Part shown: one piece after another, positions 41,569-49,898 of the stretch
Numbering within the stretch: position 1 is the first letter of the stretch
How the letters are laid out: every line of letters starts with the position of its first letter
Assembly (NCBI GenBank): GCA_022640795.1
Contig: JALCCK010000007.1
Span: 1-64,000 of the forward strand
DNA from: Treponema sp.
Lineage (GTDB): Bacteria > Spirochaetota > Spirochaetia > Treponematales > Treponemataceae
Length of the DNA: 64,000 bases
Reading direction: 5' to 3'
The notes under the pieces: model-generated
Database searches by the model: none
What the model was told of the DNA's origin: nothing
What the model saw: the letters and a program-made list of their open reading frames with translations, nothing else
Program-made: the position numbers and the translations under genes

Positions 41569-43104
41569 TCAGCGTGCATATTCGATGATTCGTGTTTCCC
41601 GTATCATCGTAAGTTTTATGCGGCCGGGGTACCGCAGATCTGTTTCTATCTGCTTTGCAATTCCCCTGGCAAGTTCCTTCACATCCTGATCCGGAATTTT
41701 TTCATTATTGACCAGAATACGGAGTTCCCGTCCCGCCTGAATCGCATAGGCCTTGTCGACTCCATTGAAGTTTTCGGCAATAGTTTCAAGATTTTTTAAC
41801 CGTTTCACGTAATTGTCTACCGTTTCGCGACGGGCACCCGGACGTGCGGCCGATATTGCATCGGCAATCTGAACGATGACTGCTTCAATGCTTGTCGGTT
41901 CAACATCGTTATGATGTGCGGCTATAGCGTTGATAACGTGCGGATCTTCTCCCATTTTCCGGGCCATTTCCGATCCGACTTCCGCATGATTCTGGTCGCT
42001 GTCGTTTTCGGCCCCTTTTCCGATATCGTGGAGAAGTGCGGCGCGTTTTGCAAGTTCTCTGTCCGCACCTATCTCTGCAGCAAGCATTCCTGCAATCAGT
42101 GCTACTTCACGTGAATGAGTAAGTACGTTCTGTCCGTAACTGGTACGGAAATACAATCGTCCGAGCGCACGCACACCGTCGGTACTCATATCATGTATAC
42201 CGAGATCAAAGATGGCTTTTTCGCCTTCCTCATAGATTTTCTGCTCTATTTCTCTCGTAACTTTCTGCACGATTTCTTCGATACGTGCAGGGTGTATTCT
42301 CCCGTCGGAAATAAGGCGCTCAAGAGAAATTTTCGCTATCTCTTTACGTACCGGATCAAAACAGGATATTACGACCGCTTCCGGTGTATCGTCGATTATT
42401 ATATCAACGCCGGTTAGTGTTTCCAGTGTCCGGATATTACGGCCTTCACGCCCTATGATACGGCCCTTCATTTCGTCACTCGGTAACGACACGGTTGTTA
42501 CGGTAATGTCGCTCGTCGTTTCTGTAGCGATCCTCTGGATTGTCGTGACAAGAATGTCCCGCGCTTTCTTTTCCGCTGTCAGCTGCGCTTCCTGTTCGAC
42601 TTTGTTAAGCAGTACCTGTGCATCGTGTTTTGCATCGTTTTCAAGATTCTTGATGATCAGGTCTTTTGCCTCCTGAGCCGTCAGTCCTGAAATCCGCTCG
42701 AGCTCCTGACGATACATTTCCTCCTGCGTCGTCATCATCTGCTCCCGCTTTTCCATTGCGGTCACACGCTCTGCGAAACTCTTTTCCTGCTTTTCAATCT
42801 CTTCTGCTTTCTTGTCAAGTAATTCTTCTTTTTTTGTTACTCGTGATTCATACCGTTGTACTTCAATGCGGCGGTCACGGTTCTCCCGTTCCTGCTGGTT
42901 TCGTTCCCGAATGAGTTCATCTTTTGCTTCCAGCAAAATTTCTTTTTTCTGTGCCTCAGCTTCTTTTATTGCATCCTGTTTGACACGTTCAGCTTTTTGT
43001 TCTGACGCTGATAGTTGAAATCTGGCATAAAGCCAGCGAATAGTCCATCCAAGAACAATTCCTGCAACGGGCAGAACAATGAATAAAACAATAGTGCTAT
43101 TCAA
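41569..43104 (-). CDS. rny: Ribonuclease Y
   Basis: A 511-residue membrane-bound endoribonuclease that starts mRNA decay. Order: N-terminal helix (about 3-22), a long charged coiled coil (about 25-190), KH domain (GRIIGREGRNIRTLETLTGVDI, about 213-234), and HD domain with HSREVALIAG and AALLHDIGKGAE (about 330-372). Length matches the family. The start is a TTG at 43104 with AGGAG seven bases upstream. Monocistronic, sharing a terminator with the convergent gene. Confidence 0.93.
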   Translation of the reverse strand: MNSTIVLFIVLPVAGIVLGWTIRWLYARFQLSASEQKAERVKQDAIKEAEAQKKEILLEAKDELIRERNQQERENRDRRIEVQRYESRVTKKEELLDKKAEEIEKQEKSFAERVTAMEKREQMMTTQEEMYRQELERISGLTAQEAKDLIIKNLENDAKHDAQVLLNKVEQEAQLTAEKKARDILVTTIQRIATETTSDITVTTVSLPSDEMKGRIIGREGRNIRTLETLTGVDIIIDDTPEAVVISCFDPVRKEIAKISLERLISDGRIHPARIEEIVQKVTREIEQKIYEEGEKAIFDLGIHDMSTDGVRALGRLYFRTSYGQNVLTHSREVALIAGMLAAEIGADRELAKRAALLHDIGKGAENDSDQNHAEVGSEMARKMGEDPHVINAIAAHHNDVEPTSIEAVIVQIADAISAARPGARRETVDNYVKRLKNLETIAENFNGVDKAYAIQAGRELRILVNNEKIPDQDVKELARGIAKQIETDLRYPGRIKLTMIRETRIIEYAR

Positions 43105-43180
43105 GTTCCATCTCCTTGCGCTAATTTCATAAAGAAATATTGGAATAGTTCACTATACATAGTAACGTAAGGAGGAACTA

Positions 43181-43222
43181 ATGTCAAATAGAACAATGAA
43201 TAAAAAGAAATATAGCTTCTGA
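43181..43222 (+). CDS. Possible 13-residue leader-type peptide
   Basis: A 13-codon frame (MSNRTMNKKKYSF, then TGA) behind a perfect AAGGAGG (43169-43175), five bases before the ATG. TATACA (43154-43159) upstream could be a -10 box. It lies on the plus strand in the gap between rny and lptB, both on the minus strand. The ribosome site is striking, but so short a frame can arise by chance; no function is proposed. Confidence 0.22.
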   Translation: MSNRTMNKKKYSF

Positions 43223-43243
43223 ACTGCAGCTCCCGGGTATTGG

Positions 43244-43984
43244 TTACATCGAAAAATCTTTTCCGAGATAGATTTCTCTTGCAACAGGGGAATCAAGGAT
43301 ATTCTGCCGTGACCCCTGCATGACAATCTGTCCGGCGTTGATAATTATTGCACGGCTGGTTATTTCAAGTGTATCTCTGACATTATGATCTGTTATAAGA
43401 ACCCCTATTCCACGTTGTGCCAGCAGCAGAATCATTGATTTTATGTCGGCAACGGCGATCGGATCGATCCCTGCGAACGGTTCATCAAGTAAAAGAAACT
43501 TGGGTTCGATTGCAAGCGACCGTGCGATTTCAGTACGGCGCCGTTCGCCGCCTGAAAGCGTAAAAGCCGGCTGATTACGTATTTTCTGTATGGAAAAATC
43601 TTCAATAAGCTGTTCAAGGCGTTCCTTTTTCTGATTTTTTGAGATATCTCTGCGGGTCTCCAGAATCGACCATATATTGTCTTCAACGGTAAGTTTCCTG
43701 AAGACTGACGGTTCCTGCGGAAGATACGAAATACCGAGGCGGGCCCGCTTGTACATCGGCAATCTGGTGATGCAGCTGCCGTTCAGAAATACTTCTCCGT
43801 TAGTGGGCCGGTAAAATCCGACGATCATATAAAAGGTTGTCGTTTTTCCGGAACCGTTTGGGCCGAGCAGTCCGAGAATTTCGCCGCTTTTCATTGAAAA
43901 ATCTATTCCCTGTACTACTTTTTTCTTTCCGAATATCTTATACAGACTGGAAACTGTCAGCGTATGGCTGTCTGATTCAATCAT
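43244..43984 (-). CDS. lptB: LPS-type export ATPase LptB
   Basis: A 246-residue ATPase of the LptB family. Walker A GLLGPNGSGKTTTFYMIVG (about residues 33-51), the LptB-typical GISYLPQEPSVFRKLTVEDNI (about 84-104), FTLSGGERRRTEIARSL, FLLLDEPFAGIDPIAV and LITDHNVRDTL. The ATG at 43984 overlaps lptA by eight bases; the 29 upstream codons are lptA sequence in another frame. It powers transport of a lipid A-like or other amphipathic glycolipid, with LptFG not in the window. Confidence 0.93.
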   Translation of the reverse strand: MIESDSHTLTVSSLYKIFGKKKVVQGIDFSMKSGEILGLLGPNGSGKTTTFYMIVGFYRPTNGEVFLNGSCITRLPMYKRARLGISYLPQEPSVFRKLTVEDNIWSILETRRDISKNQKKERLEQLIEDFSIQKIRNQPAFTLSGGERRRTEIARSLAIEPKFLLLDEPFAGIDPIAVADIKSMILLLAQRGIGVLITDHNVRDTLEITSRAIIINAGQIVMQGSRQNILDSPVAREIYLGKDFSM

Positions 43985-44696
43985 GTTCTGTCCCTGTTTT
44001 TGCAGTGGTGTCGCCTTTTTTTCCACCGGAATCCCCGGAATCTGTTTGTATGGAACCGCTGACGCGGCCATCCATGGATAGTTCCTGCGTAGTAAGATTC
44101 AGCAGAATCGTTTGCGCCCTGAAGGTATCGTCGCCCTGTACGACCTGCGGGTTACCGTTCATTTCCAGCGTCTGTTCTTTTTTTCGGTAAATTGCATGGG
44201 CGCAGGTACAGACATTGTTTTTCTGTTTCAGTCTGACCTCTATTTGAAGTACTGCGATATCTTCCGCCTGATTATATTCCATTTTTTGCGCTTCTGCCTC
44301 TATATCGTTTTTCGGATCTTCCATATGTACGGTATTTTGTAGTGAGGCAATTTTTGTTGTTCTGTCATATTCGAGCGTTGCACAGGTGAAAGTCATTCCG
44401 GAGTCGGTATCTTTTCCCGTAACGTTACCTTCGGCGTGTATGTATCGGAAATTATCTCCCGACAGTTCAATAGTATCAGCAGAAATTTCCATGCTTTCGG
44501 TTTTGACGTATGCAGTACCGGTTAATGTCGTCGTATCAGATTTACTGCCTGCTTTTCCGCTCATGCTGTCTGCGCTGAATGTTATTTGTTCCCCGGAGAG
44601 ACAGAGAGAAGCGTATATGAAAATAACAGAAATACACAACAGCCTTTTTGGGGACCGCAGCTGTATTTTATTTGGCTTTATCATTTTCATCTTCAC
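43977..44696 (-). CDS. lptA: LptA/OstA-like periplasmic protein
   Basis: A 239-residue exported protein with a basic start, a hydrophobic signal segment (about 19-33) and OstA-type beta-jellyroll repeats (ITFSADSMSGKAG, LTGTAYVKTESMEISADTIEL, AEGNVTGKD, CATLEYDRTTKIASLQNTVHM, AEAQKMEYNQAEDIAVLQIEV). It should bridge the periplasm in lipid export. A polar, disordered tail follows residue 215. It overlaps lptC by 29 bases if the first ATG is used; the third ATG (44684) would shorten that. Confidence 0.82.
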   Translation of the reverse strand: MKMKMIKPNKIQLRSPKRLLCISVIFIYASLCLSGEQITFSADSMSGKAGSKSDTTTLTGTAYVKTESMEISADTIELSGDNFRYIHAEGNVTGKDTDSGMTFTCATLEYDRTTKIASLQNTVHMEDPKNDIEAEAQKMEYNQAEDIAVLQIEVRLKQKNNVCTCAHAIYRKKEQTLEMNGNPQVVQGDDTFRAQTILLNLTTQELSMDGRVSGSIQTDSGDSGGKKGDTTAKTGTEHD

Positions 44697-45228
44697 TTGT
44701 GATGGTTCCTTTTACGCTGCCGCTGAACGTAAAAGCTCCGCTGACTCCGCTTGCAGAAAAACCTGTTCCCGTCAGTGAAATTTTATTTTTTTGTAATTCG
44801 ATACTGTCTTTCTTTCCACTGACCAGCTGTTCCGATTTTCCGTCCCACCGGAGATTTCCGGCCGTTATTCCTGTTTCCTGCGGATAATTATAAATTTTTA
44901 TCGTTCCAAACAACGAATACTGTTCTTTTTTCTGATCAATGGAAATAAATCTGCAGCTTCCATCTGTCTGCAGCACACCATCTTCGTCCCATGTTGTGAA
45001 AGAGACCGTATGCGCATATATCATACCATCCGTCCGGTACTGCTCAAGTTCCCTCGCTTTCAACTCTGCAGCACACGAACCGTCGCGATACGTTTTAAGA
45101 TCAGCGTTGCTGAAAAACATCTCCGGTACGGAATCTTCCGTATCTATAGCGGTTCCATAATCCAGTGAGCAGCCGGTGACTCCTGCCAGAAGACCTGGTA
45201 AAAGAACCACGAAAAGATACGGTTTCAT
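44668..45228 (-). CDS. lptC: LptC-like lipoprotein
   Basis: A 186-residue protein with a lipoprotein signal ending GVTGC (Cys near residue 20). The mature domain has the LptC look: SNADLKTYRDGSCAAELKARELEQYRTDGMIYAHTVSFTTWDEDGVLQTDGSCRF, with alternating strands typical of the jellyroll. Canonical LptC is anchored by a transmembrane helix that contacts LptFG; here a lipid anchor is predicted. The start overlaps the pyrG stop by four bases. Confidence 0.75.
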   Translation of the reverse strand: MKPYLFVVLLPGLLAGVTGCSLDYGTAIDTEDSVPEMFFSNADLKTYRDGSCAAELKARELEQYRTDGMIYAHTVSFTTWDEDGVLQTDGSCRFISIDQKKEQYSLFGTIKIYNYPQETGITAGNLRWDGKSEQLVSGKKDSIELQKNKISLTGTGFSASGVSGAFTFSGSVKGTITSEDENDKAK

Positions 45229-46829
45229 GGATGGACGTTAAGGGCGGCCTCTATAAATGCGGTGAACAGGGGATGCGGTTTTGTCGGCCGGGAAGCAAAT
45301 TCCGGATGAAACTGGACACCGATTCCCCAGGGATGTTTGTCCCATTCAAAAGCTTCTGTCTGTCCGTCCGCCGCCGCCGTTGCACTTGTTATGAGTCCGT
45401 TGTTTTTCATATCTCCGGAGTACCGCCGGTCAAAAGTATATTTACTGCGATGGCGTTCCGTGACTGCTTCTTTTTTATAGATGGCCGAAAGTTTTGTTCC
45501 TTTCCTGATAATAACCGAACTTGCACCAAGTTTCATCATTCCTGCAGCGGAAAGACCTGCCTGTTCTTCCGGCAGACTGATAACAGCGTGTTTACAGGTT
45601 TGCATGAATTCAGTACTGTCAGCATCTTCCCAGCCGAGAAGACTTCTGCCGGTTTCTATTGCCATAAGCTGCATGCCGAGATCTATGCCGAGATAGGGAA
45701 TTGCATGTTCCCGTGCATATTTGACGGCGGCAAGTAATCCGAGAAATCCCCGTTGTCCGTAATTTCCGGGGACGACTATTCCGTCGACGTTTTCAAAGTA
45801 AGGAGAAATATCGCTGAAGCTTTCAAGTGTTTCGGCATCTATTTTTCTGATTTCAAGAGCAGCCCCGAAGGAAGTTATAGCCGCGTGGAAAAGAGATTCC
45901 CGTACTGACTTATAACAGTTGTCGAGATAATCTTTCTTTCCGACCATGGCGATGATGACCTTCTTACCCGGATTGTTAAGCCGTGCCAGAAAATCTGTCC
46001 ATGGTTTTATAATGCATTTACGTTCTGCATATCCAAGTTTTTTAAGAATCGCCGTATCTATTCCCTGCTCATGGAAGAGGACGGGGAGTTCATAAATAGA
46101 ATTGGTGACGTCGGTCGAGGTAAAAACAGCTCCCGGGGCTACATTACAAAACAGTGCAACTTTTTTACGCAGATTTTCTTCGAGCGTGGTTTCACAGCGG
46201 CAGAGAAGTATGTCCGGCTGGATGCCCGCTTCCTGCAGCTGCTTGACAGAATGCTGGGTCGGTTTCGTTTTGAGTTCGCCTCCGGTGATTATCGGCACCA
46301 GTGTAAGATGTACCGCCGCTGTATTTGTTTTACCAAGTTCGTGTATAAGCTGCCGGGCGGCTTCCAGAAAAGGAATCGATTCTATGTCGCCGACCGTACC
46401 TCCTATTTCGACTATAACGACATCGGCACCGCTCTGGCTGCCGACTCGGAGAATACTGCGTTTTATTTCATCGGTGATATGTGGAATTACCTGAACGGTA
46501 CGGCCGTTATAACGTCCTGCCCGTTCGTTTCTGATGACATTGTCATAAACTTTTCCTATTGAAATACAGTTGTCGTTTGTTATTTTTGCATTGGTAAATC
46601 GCGAAAAATTTCCGAGATCAAGATCCGTTTCGGCTCCGTCTTCGGTAACGAAGACCTCTCCGTGCTGATACGGACTTATATTTCCCGCATCAACATTTAT
46701 ATAAGGATCGCATTTCATCATTGCGATTTTTAGCCCGCTGCATTCGAGCAGGCTGCCGATTGAAGATGATGCCACACCTTTCCCAAGGCTTGAACAAACA
46801 CCGCTGGTCACCAGAATGTACTTACTCAT
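45225..46829 (-). CDS. pyrG: CTP synthase
   Basis: A 534-residue enzyme that converts UTP to CTP with ATP and glutamine. N-terminal amidoligase: KYILVTSGVCSSLGKGVASSSIGSLLE, CDPYINVDAG, GGTVGDIES. C-terminal glutaminase: VPGNYGQRGFLGLLAAVKYARE, PYLGIDLGMQLMAIE, where the usual catalytic Cys of GICLGMQ reads Asp (GIDLGMQ), and FHPEFASRP. The loss of that Cys would prevent glutamine use and leave ammonia-dependent synthesis. The ATG at 46829 gives the normal beginning; the upstream one adds six residues. First gene of pyrG-lptC-lptA-lptB. Confidence 0.9.
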   Translation of the reverse strand: MSKYILVTSGVCSSLGKGVASSSIGSLLECSGLKIAMMKCDPYINVDAGNISPYQHGEVFVTEDGAETDLDLGNFSRFTNAKITNDNCISIGKVYDNVIRNERAGRYNGRTVQVIPHITDEIKRSILRVGSQSGADVVIVEIGGTVGDIESIPFLEAARQLIHELGKTNTAAVHLTLVPIITGGELKTKPTQHSVKQLQEAGIQPDILLCRCETTLEENLRKKVALFCNVAPGAVFTSTDVTNSIYELPVLFHEQGIDTAILKKLGYAERKCIIKPWTDFLARLNNPGKKVIIAMVGKKDYLDNCYKSVRESLFHAAITSFGAALEIRKIDAETLESFSDISPYFENVDGIVVPGNYGQRGFLGLLAAVKYAREHAIPYLGIDLGMQLMAIETGRSLLGWEDADSTEFMQTCKHAVISLPEEQAGLSAAGMMKLGASSVIIRKGTKLSAIYKKEAVTERHRSKYTFDRRYSGDMKNNGLITSATAAADGQTEAFEWDKHPWGIGVQFHPEFASRPTKPHPLFTAFIEAALNVHP

Positions 46830-46893
46830 AACAAATGATTTTCCCATTATCGATGACTTTAGTCAATATTTCAGGTGTTTAAATAATCTTTCA

Positions 46894-46922
46894 TTTACTT
46901 TTATAAAACTAATGTGTATAAT
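46894..46922 (+). promoter_or_regulatory. Promoter abutting cheR
   Basis: TTTACT (46894-46899), 17 bases, perfect TATAAT (46917-46922). The ATG at 46929 follows after six bases, with no Shine-Dalgarno sequence. Leaderless geometry. Confidence 0.65.
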
Positions 46923-46928
46923 AAATAT

Positions 46929-47747
46929 ATGCCGGACTTATTGACAGACAGTGAATTCGATAAATTCCGCAAGGTCATTTACGATGAAAGCGGTATAACT
47001 TTTTCCGCAACCAACCGTTCAATTCTGGACAGCCGTCTGAAAGAACGTCTTCGTGAAAAAAAGCTTGCAGCGGTCGAAGATTATTATAAACTGATTATGT
47101 CTAACCGCGACGAAATGAAGACGATGCTTGATTCTGTTACAACGAATCTTACACGGTTTTTCAGAAATCAGCCTCATTTTGATGCGTTAATACATTATAT
47201 CGTTCCTCACGTTCTTGAGAATAAGAAAAAAGCGGGTGATACTGTCGTACGCGTATGGAGCGCCGGCTGCTCTACCGGAGAGGAACCGTATACCATTGCC
47301 ATGATTTTGAAAGATATTCTTCCTGCTCCGTATACTTTTTCGATAACTGCTTCCGATATTTCGCTGAAATCGCTCATGGTCGGACAGCAGGGATTTTATC
47401 CTGCAACGAGAGTTGGAGGAATACCGGAGAAATATCTTGCCCGTTTTTTTACAAAGAATGAAAAAGGATTTCAGGTAAATAAAGATCTTATGGGTATGAT
47501 TCATTTTGATTATCATAATCTCAGAAATGATTCGGGTGCCCGGAATCTGGATATTGTTTTTTGTCGTAATGTGCTTATATACTTTGATGAAGCTGCCCAG
47601 AAAGCCGTGATAAACCGGTTTTGGGATTCTATGGGGCCTCATTCATATCTCTTTATCGGACATTCTGAATCTCTTTTCGGAATGAAAACACAGTTTGAAT
47701 TCCTGAAAACGGATTGGGCGTGTTTGTACCAGAAGAACGTAAACTAG
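46929..47747 (+). CDS. cheR: Chemotaxis methyltransferase CheR
   Basis: A 272-residue enzyme that methylates chemoreceptor glutamates with S-adenosylmethionine. An all-helical N-terminal domain (about 1-75) precedes the methyltransferase with NLTRFFRNQPHFDAL, VWSAGCSTGEEPYTIAMIL (SAM loop, about 105-123), ASDISLKSL, FDYHNLRN, IVFCRNVLIYFD and LFIGHSESL. The GTG at 46914 would put the -10 box inside the gene, so ATG at 46929 is preferred. Followed by cheB after eight bases. Confidence 0.93.
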   Translation: MPDLLTDSEFDKFRKVIYDESGITFSATNRSILDSRLKERLREKKLAAVEDYYKLIMSNRDEMKTMLDSVTTNLTRFFRNQPHFDALIHYIVPHVLENKKKAGDTVVRVWSAGCSTGEEPYTIAMILKDILPAPYTFSITASDISLKSLMVGQQGFYPATRVGGIPEKYLARFFTKNEKGFQVNKDLMGMIHFDYHNLRNDSGARNLDIVFCRNVLIYFDEAAQKAVINRFWDSMGPHSYLFIGHSESLFGMKTQFEFLKTDWACLYQKNVN

Positions 47748-47755
47748 GATTATTT

Positions 47756-48958
47756 ATGGACGACATTTCAGTACTTATTTGCGATGATTCAGCACTGATG
47801 CGGAATCTTATATCCAGAATTATAGCTGAAACGCCCGGACTTTCCGTCTCTGGAAAAGCTATGAACGGGCAGTTTGCACTCGACAAGATTCCTGTCCTTC
47901 ATCCGGATATTCTCATTCTTGATATTGAAATGCCGGTCATGAGCGGAGTTGAATTTTTACACGAACGGAAAATACGGCACTGGGATATTCCCGTTATAAT
48001 TCTTTCAAGTATAGCGACGAAGGGTGCTGCAGTGACAATGCAGTGTCTTGAGCTCGGGGCCTCTGATTTTATAACGAAACCGAATGGTTCTGTTTCGAGC
48101 GATTTGTCTTCAGTTTCGGAACAGCTGATTGAAATGATTTCGTCGTATGGTGGCGCTTATGCACGGATTCATGGAAAAAATCCTTATACGCCGGATTTTT
48201 TCATGCATCAGGCAAAAATGCGGCAGGCGGAACTTTTTGTTGCAAAACAGAAGGGAGGGTCTCCCGAAGCTGTCGTTCCGAAGACTGCTGCTGATAAAAC
48301 GGAACTGCATCCGGCGTTGTGGAATACGCCGGAAAAAAAGGAACCGGCTGTAATAGAACCGCTTCGTGACGGCGGCCCTATAAAACTTATCGCGCTTGGC
48401 ATATCAACCGGCGGTCCGAATGCATTGCGTGAAATATTTAAACTGATAGATCCCCATCTTAAACAACCGATTCTTGTCGTTCAGCATATGCCTGCCGGTT
48501 TTACCAGCGAATTTGCCAACAGTCTGAATCGTATCTGCCCGCTTACCGTGACGGAAGCGAAGGATGGAGATAAAATTGAAGATGCGCATATATATATAGC
48601 ACCGGGAGATTATCATATTTTCGTTGAACGTAGTGTTATGGGACCGGTTATCAGACTTTCTCACGGGGCGGCCAGAAACGGGCACCGGCCGTCAGCAGAT
48701 GTGCTTTTTGAGTCTGTTGCGAAAGAATATAAAAATGATGCACTTGGCGTTATCATGACAGGTATGGGGCGGGACGGTGCTGCTGAACTGGCCGAAATGC
48801 GCCGCCAGGGAGCCTGGACGCTGGGACAGGACCAGAAGTCAAGCATCGTTTACGGTATGCCGAAAGTAGCATGGGAACTCGGTGGAGTCCAGAAACAGGT
48901 TTCACTCGACGCCATGGCAGATGAAATAAGCGCTCTTGCCCGGACCCATTCTTTCTAG
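47756..48958 (+). CDS. cheB: Chemotaxis methylesterase CheB
   Basis: A 400-residue response regulator that removes receptor methyl groups or deamidates glutamines. Receiver domain (about 1-125) with the acidic pair in CDDSALM, the phospho-Asp in LILDIEMPVMSG (about residue 60) and Lys in FITKPNG. A long linker (about 130-205) leads to the esterase with GISTGGPNAL (catalytic Ser), VVQHMPAGF (His) and VIMTGMGRDGA (Asp). TAGGA precedes the ATG at 47756. Works with CheR in adaptation; no receptor or CheA is nearby. Confidence 0.94.
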   Translation: MDDISVLICDDSALMRNLISRIIAETPGLSVSGKAMNGQFALDKIPVLHPDILILDIEMPVMSGVEFLHERKIRHWDIPVIILSSIATKGAAVTMQCLELGASDFITKPNGSVSSDLSSVSEQLIEMISSYGGAYARIHGKNPYTPDFFMHQAKMRQAELFVAKQKGGSPEAVVPKTAADKTELHPALWNTPEKKEPAVIEPLRDGGPIKLIALGISTGGPNALREIFKLIDPHLKQPILVVQHMPAGFTSEFANSLNRICPLTVTEAKDGDKIEDAHIYIAPGDYHIFVERSVMGPVIRLSHGAARNGHRPSADVLFESVAKEYKNDALGVIMTGMGRDGAAELAEMRRQGAWTLGQDQKSSIVYGMPKVAWELGGVQKQVSLDAMADEISALARTHSF

Positions 48959-48961
48959 CGG

Positions 48962-49372
48962 TCAGCAGATTTCAAGAATTTCTGATTTTACGATTTTCGT
49001 TTGGTTGCGCGAAAGGACGTAGACGGTCAGATATGAAAGAGCCAGAAAGAGCAGAATACATCCTGCGTGTAATCCTTCTGTCGGCTGCAGTCTAAAGAAG
49101 GATGCGAGGGGAGCGGTTGCAAAATAACCGCCGGCCGCACAGAGAATCGGGAAGAGAATAGAGAAAAAACCCTGAAAAATCATTATTTTTACCGGTGCAC
49201 CTATTTTTACGACAGTCCCCGGAGTAACAGCGAATTTCTGTGGATTGCTTACCGGAAACGGTTTTCCCCTTTTTGCACATCCCTCGCTGCAGCCGAGACA
49301 GGCATTTGTTATCAGGGGAATAACGGTAATGCCCGAGTTTGAAACACTTGTTATGACAGCTTTATCTCGCAT
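48962..49372 (-). CDS. RseC/MucC-type membrane protein
   Basis: A 136-residue inner-membrane protein with the RseC-like cysteine motif CLGCSEGCAKRG (about residues 25-36), a beta-like VTPGTVVKIGAP segment, and two helices (about 64-85 and 98-118). RseC proteins are reported partners of SoxR reduction or of Rnf complexes. An rnfB gene is in the window, but far away. Its start overlaps the preceding TPR gene by 11 bases. Confidence 0.75.
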   Translation of the reverse strand: MRDKAVITSVSNSGITVIPLITNACLGCSEGCAKRGKPFPVSNPQKFAVTPGTVVKIGAPVKIMIFQGFFSILFPILCAAGGYFATAPLASFFRLQPTEGLHAGCILLFLALSYLTVYVLSRNQTKIVKSEILEIC

Positions 49373-49898
49373 AATAATCTCCTGAGGAAAGTTCTTTCAT
49401 TCGCAGACTGCACTCCTGTTTACCGGTTGCGTTGCCCAGCTCGTCATAGGTGTCACGAAGGTTAAAAAGTGCATCGTAATAATAGGGATTAAGCGTTACT
49501 GCCTGTTCAAAGGCATTGCCGGCCTGTTCGTAATCCCCTTTATTGAAGAATATGACGCCGATCGTATTCCATATGTGAGGATTTTTTCTGTTGAGTTCCA
49601 GACCTTCTTTGCAGTATTTCATTGCTTCTTCATTATTTCCGATGTTATAACTGAGTACCCCAAGTGTTTCTATAACTTCCTGGTCTTTTTCATTTATCCT
49701 GTGTGCGGTTTTTACCGCTGCAATTGCCTTTTCAAGATCTCCTGCATCTCTATAGGTAACACCGAGATTAAACCACAGCAGATAGTTTTTTGTCTCCATG
49801 GAAAGCGCCCGTTTGAAGCATGCGATAGCATCCTGAAAATCGCCTTTTGCGGCCAGCTCAATTGCCTGTGTGTTTAAGATTTCTACATCTTCAAACAT
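49362..49898 (-). CDS. TPR-repeat protein
   Basis: A 178-residue soluble protein made of about four and a half tetratricopeptide repeats: AIELAAKGDFQDAIACFKRAL, YLLWFNLGVTYRDAGDLEKAI, QEVIETLGVLSYNIGNNEEAM, PHIWNTIGVIFFNKGDYEQAG and YYDALFNLRDTYDELGN. It likely acts as a protein scaffold, partner unknown. It overlaps both neighbours (polyprenyl synthase stop by eight bases, RseC-like start by 11), so the three form an operon. Confidence 0.82.
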   Translation of the reverse strand: MFEDVEILNTQAIELAAKGDFQDAIACFKRALSMETKNYLLWFNLGVTYRDAGDLEKAIAAVKTAHRINEKDQEVIETLGVLSYNIGNNEEAMKYCKEGLELNRKNPHIWNTIGVIFFNKGDYEQAGNAFEQAVTLNPYYYDALFNLRDTYDELGNATGKQECSLRMKELSSGDYYAR

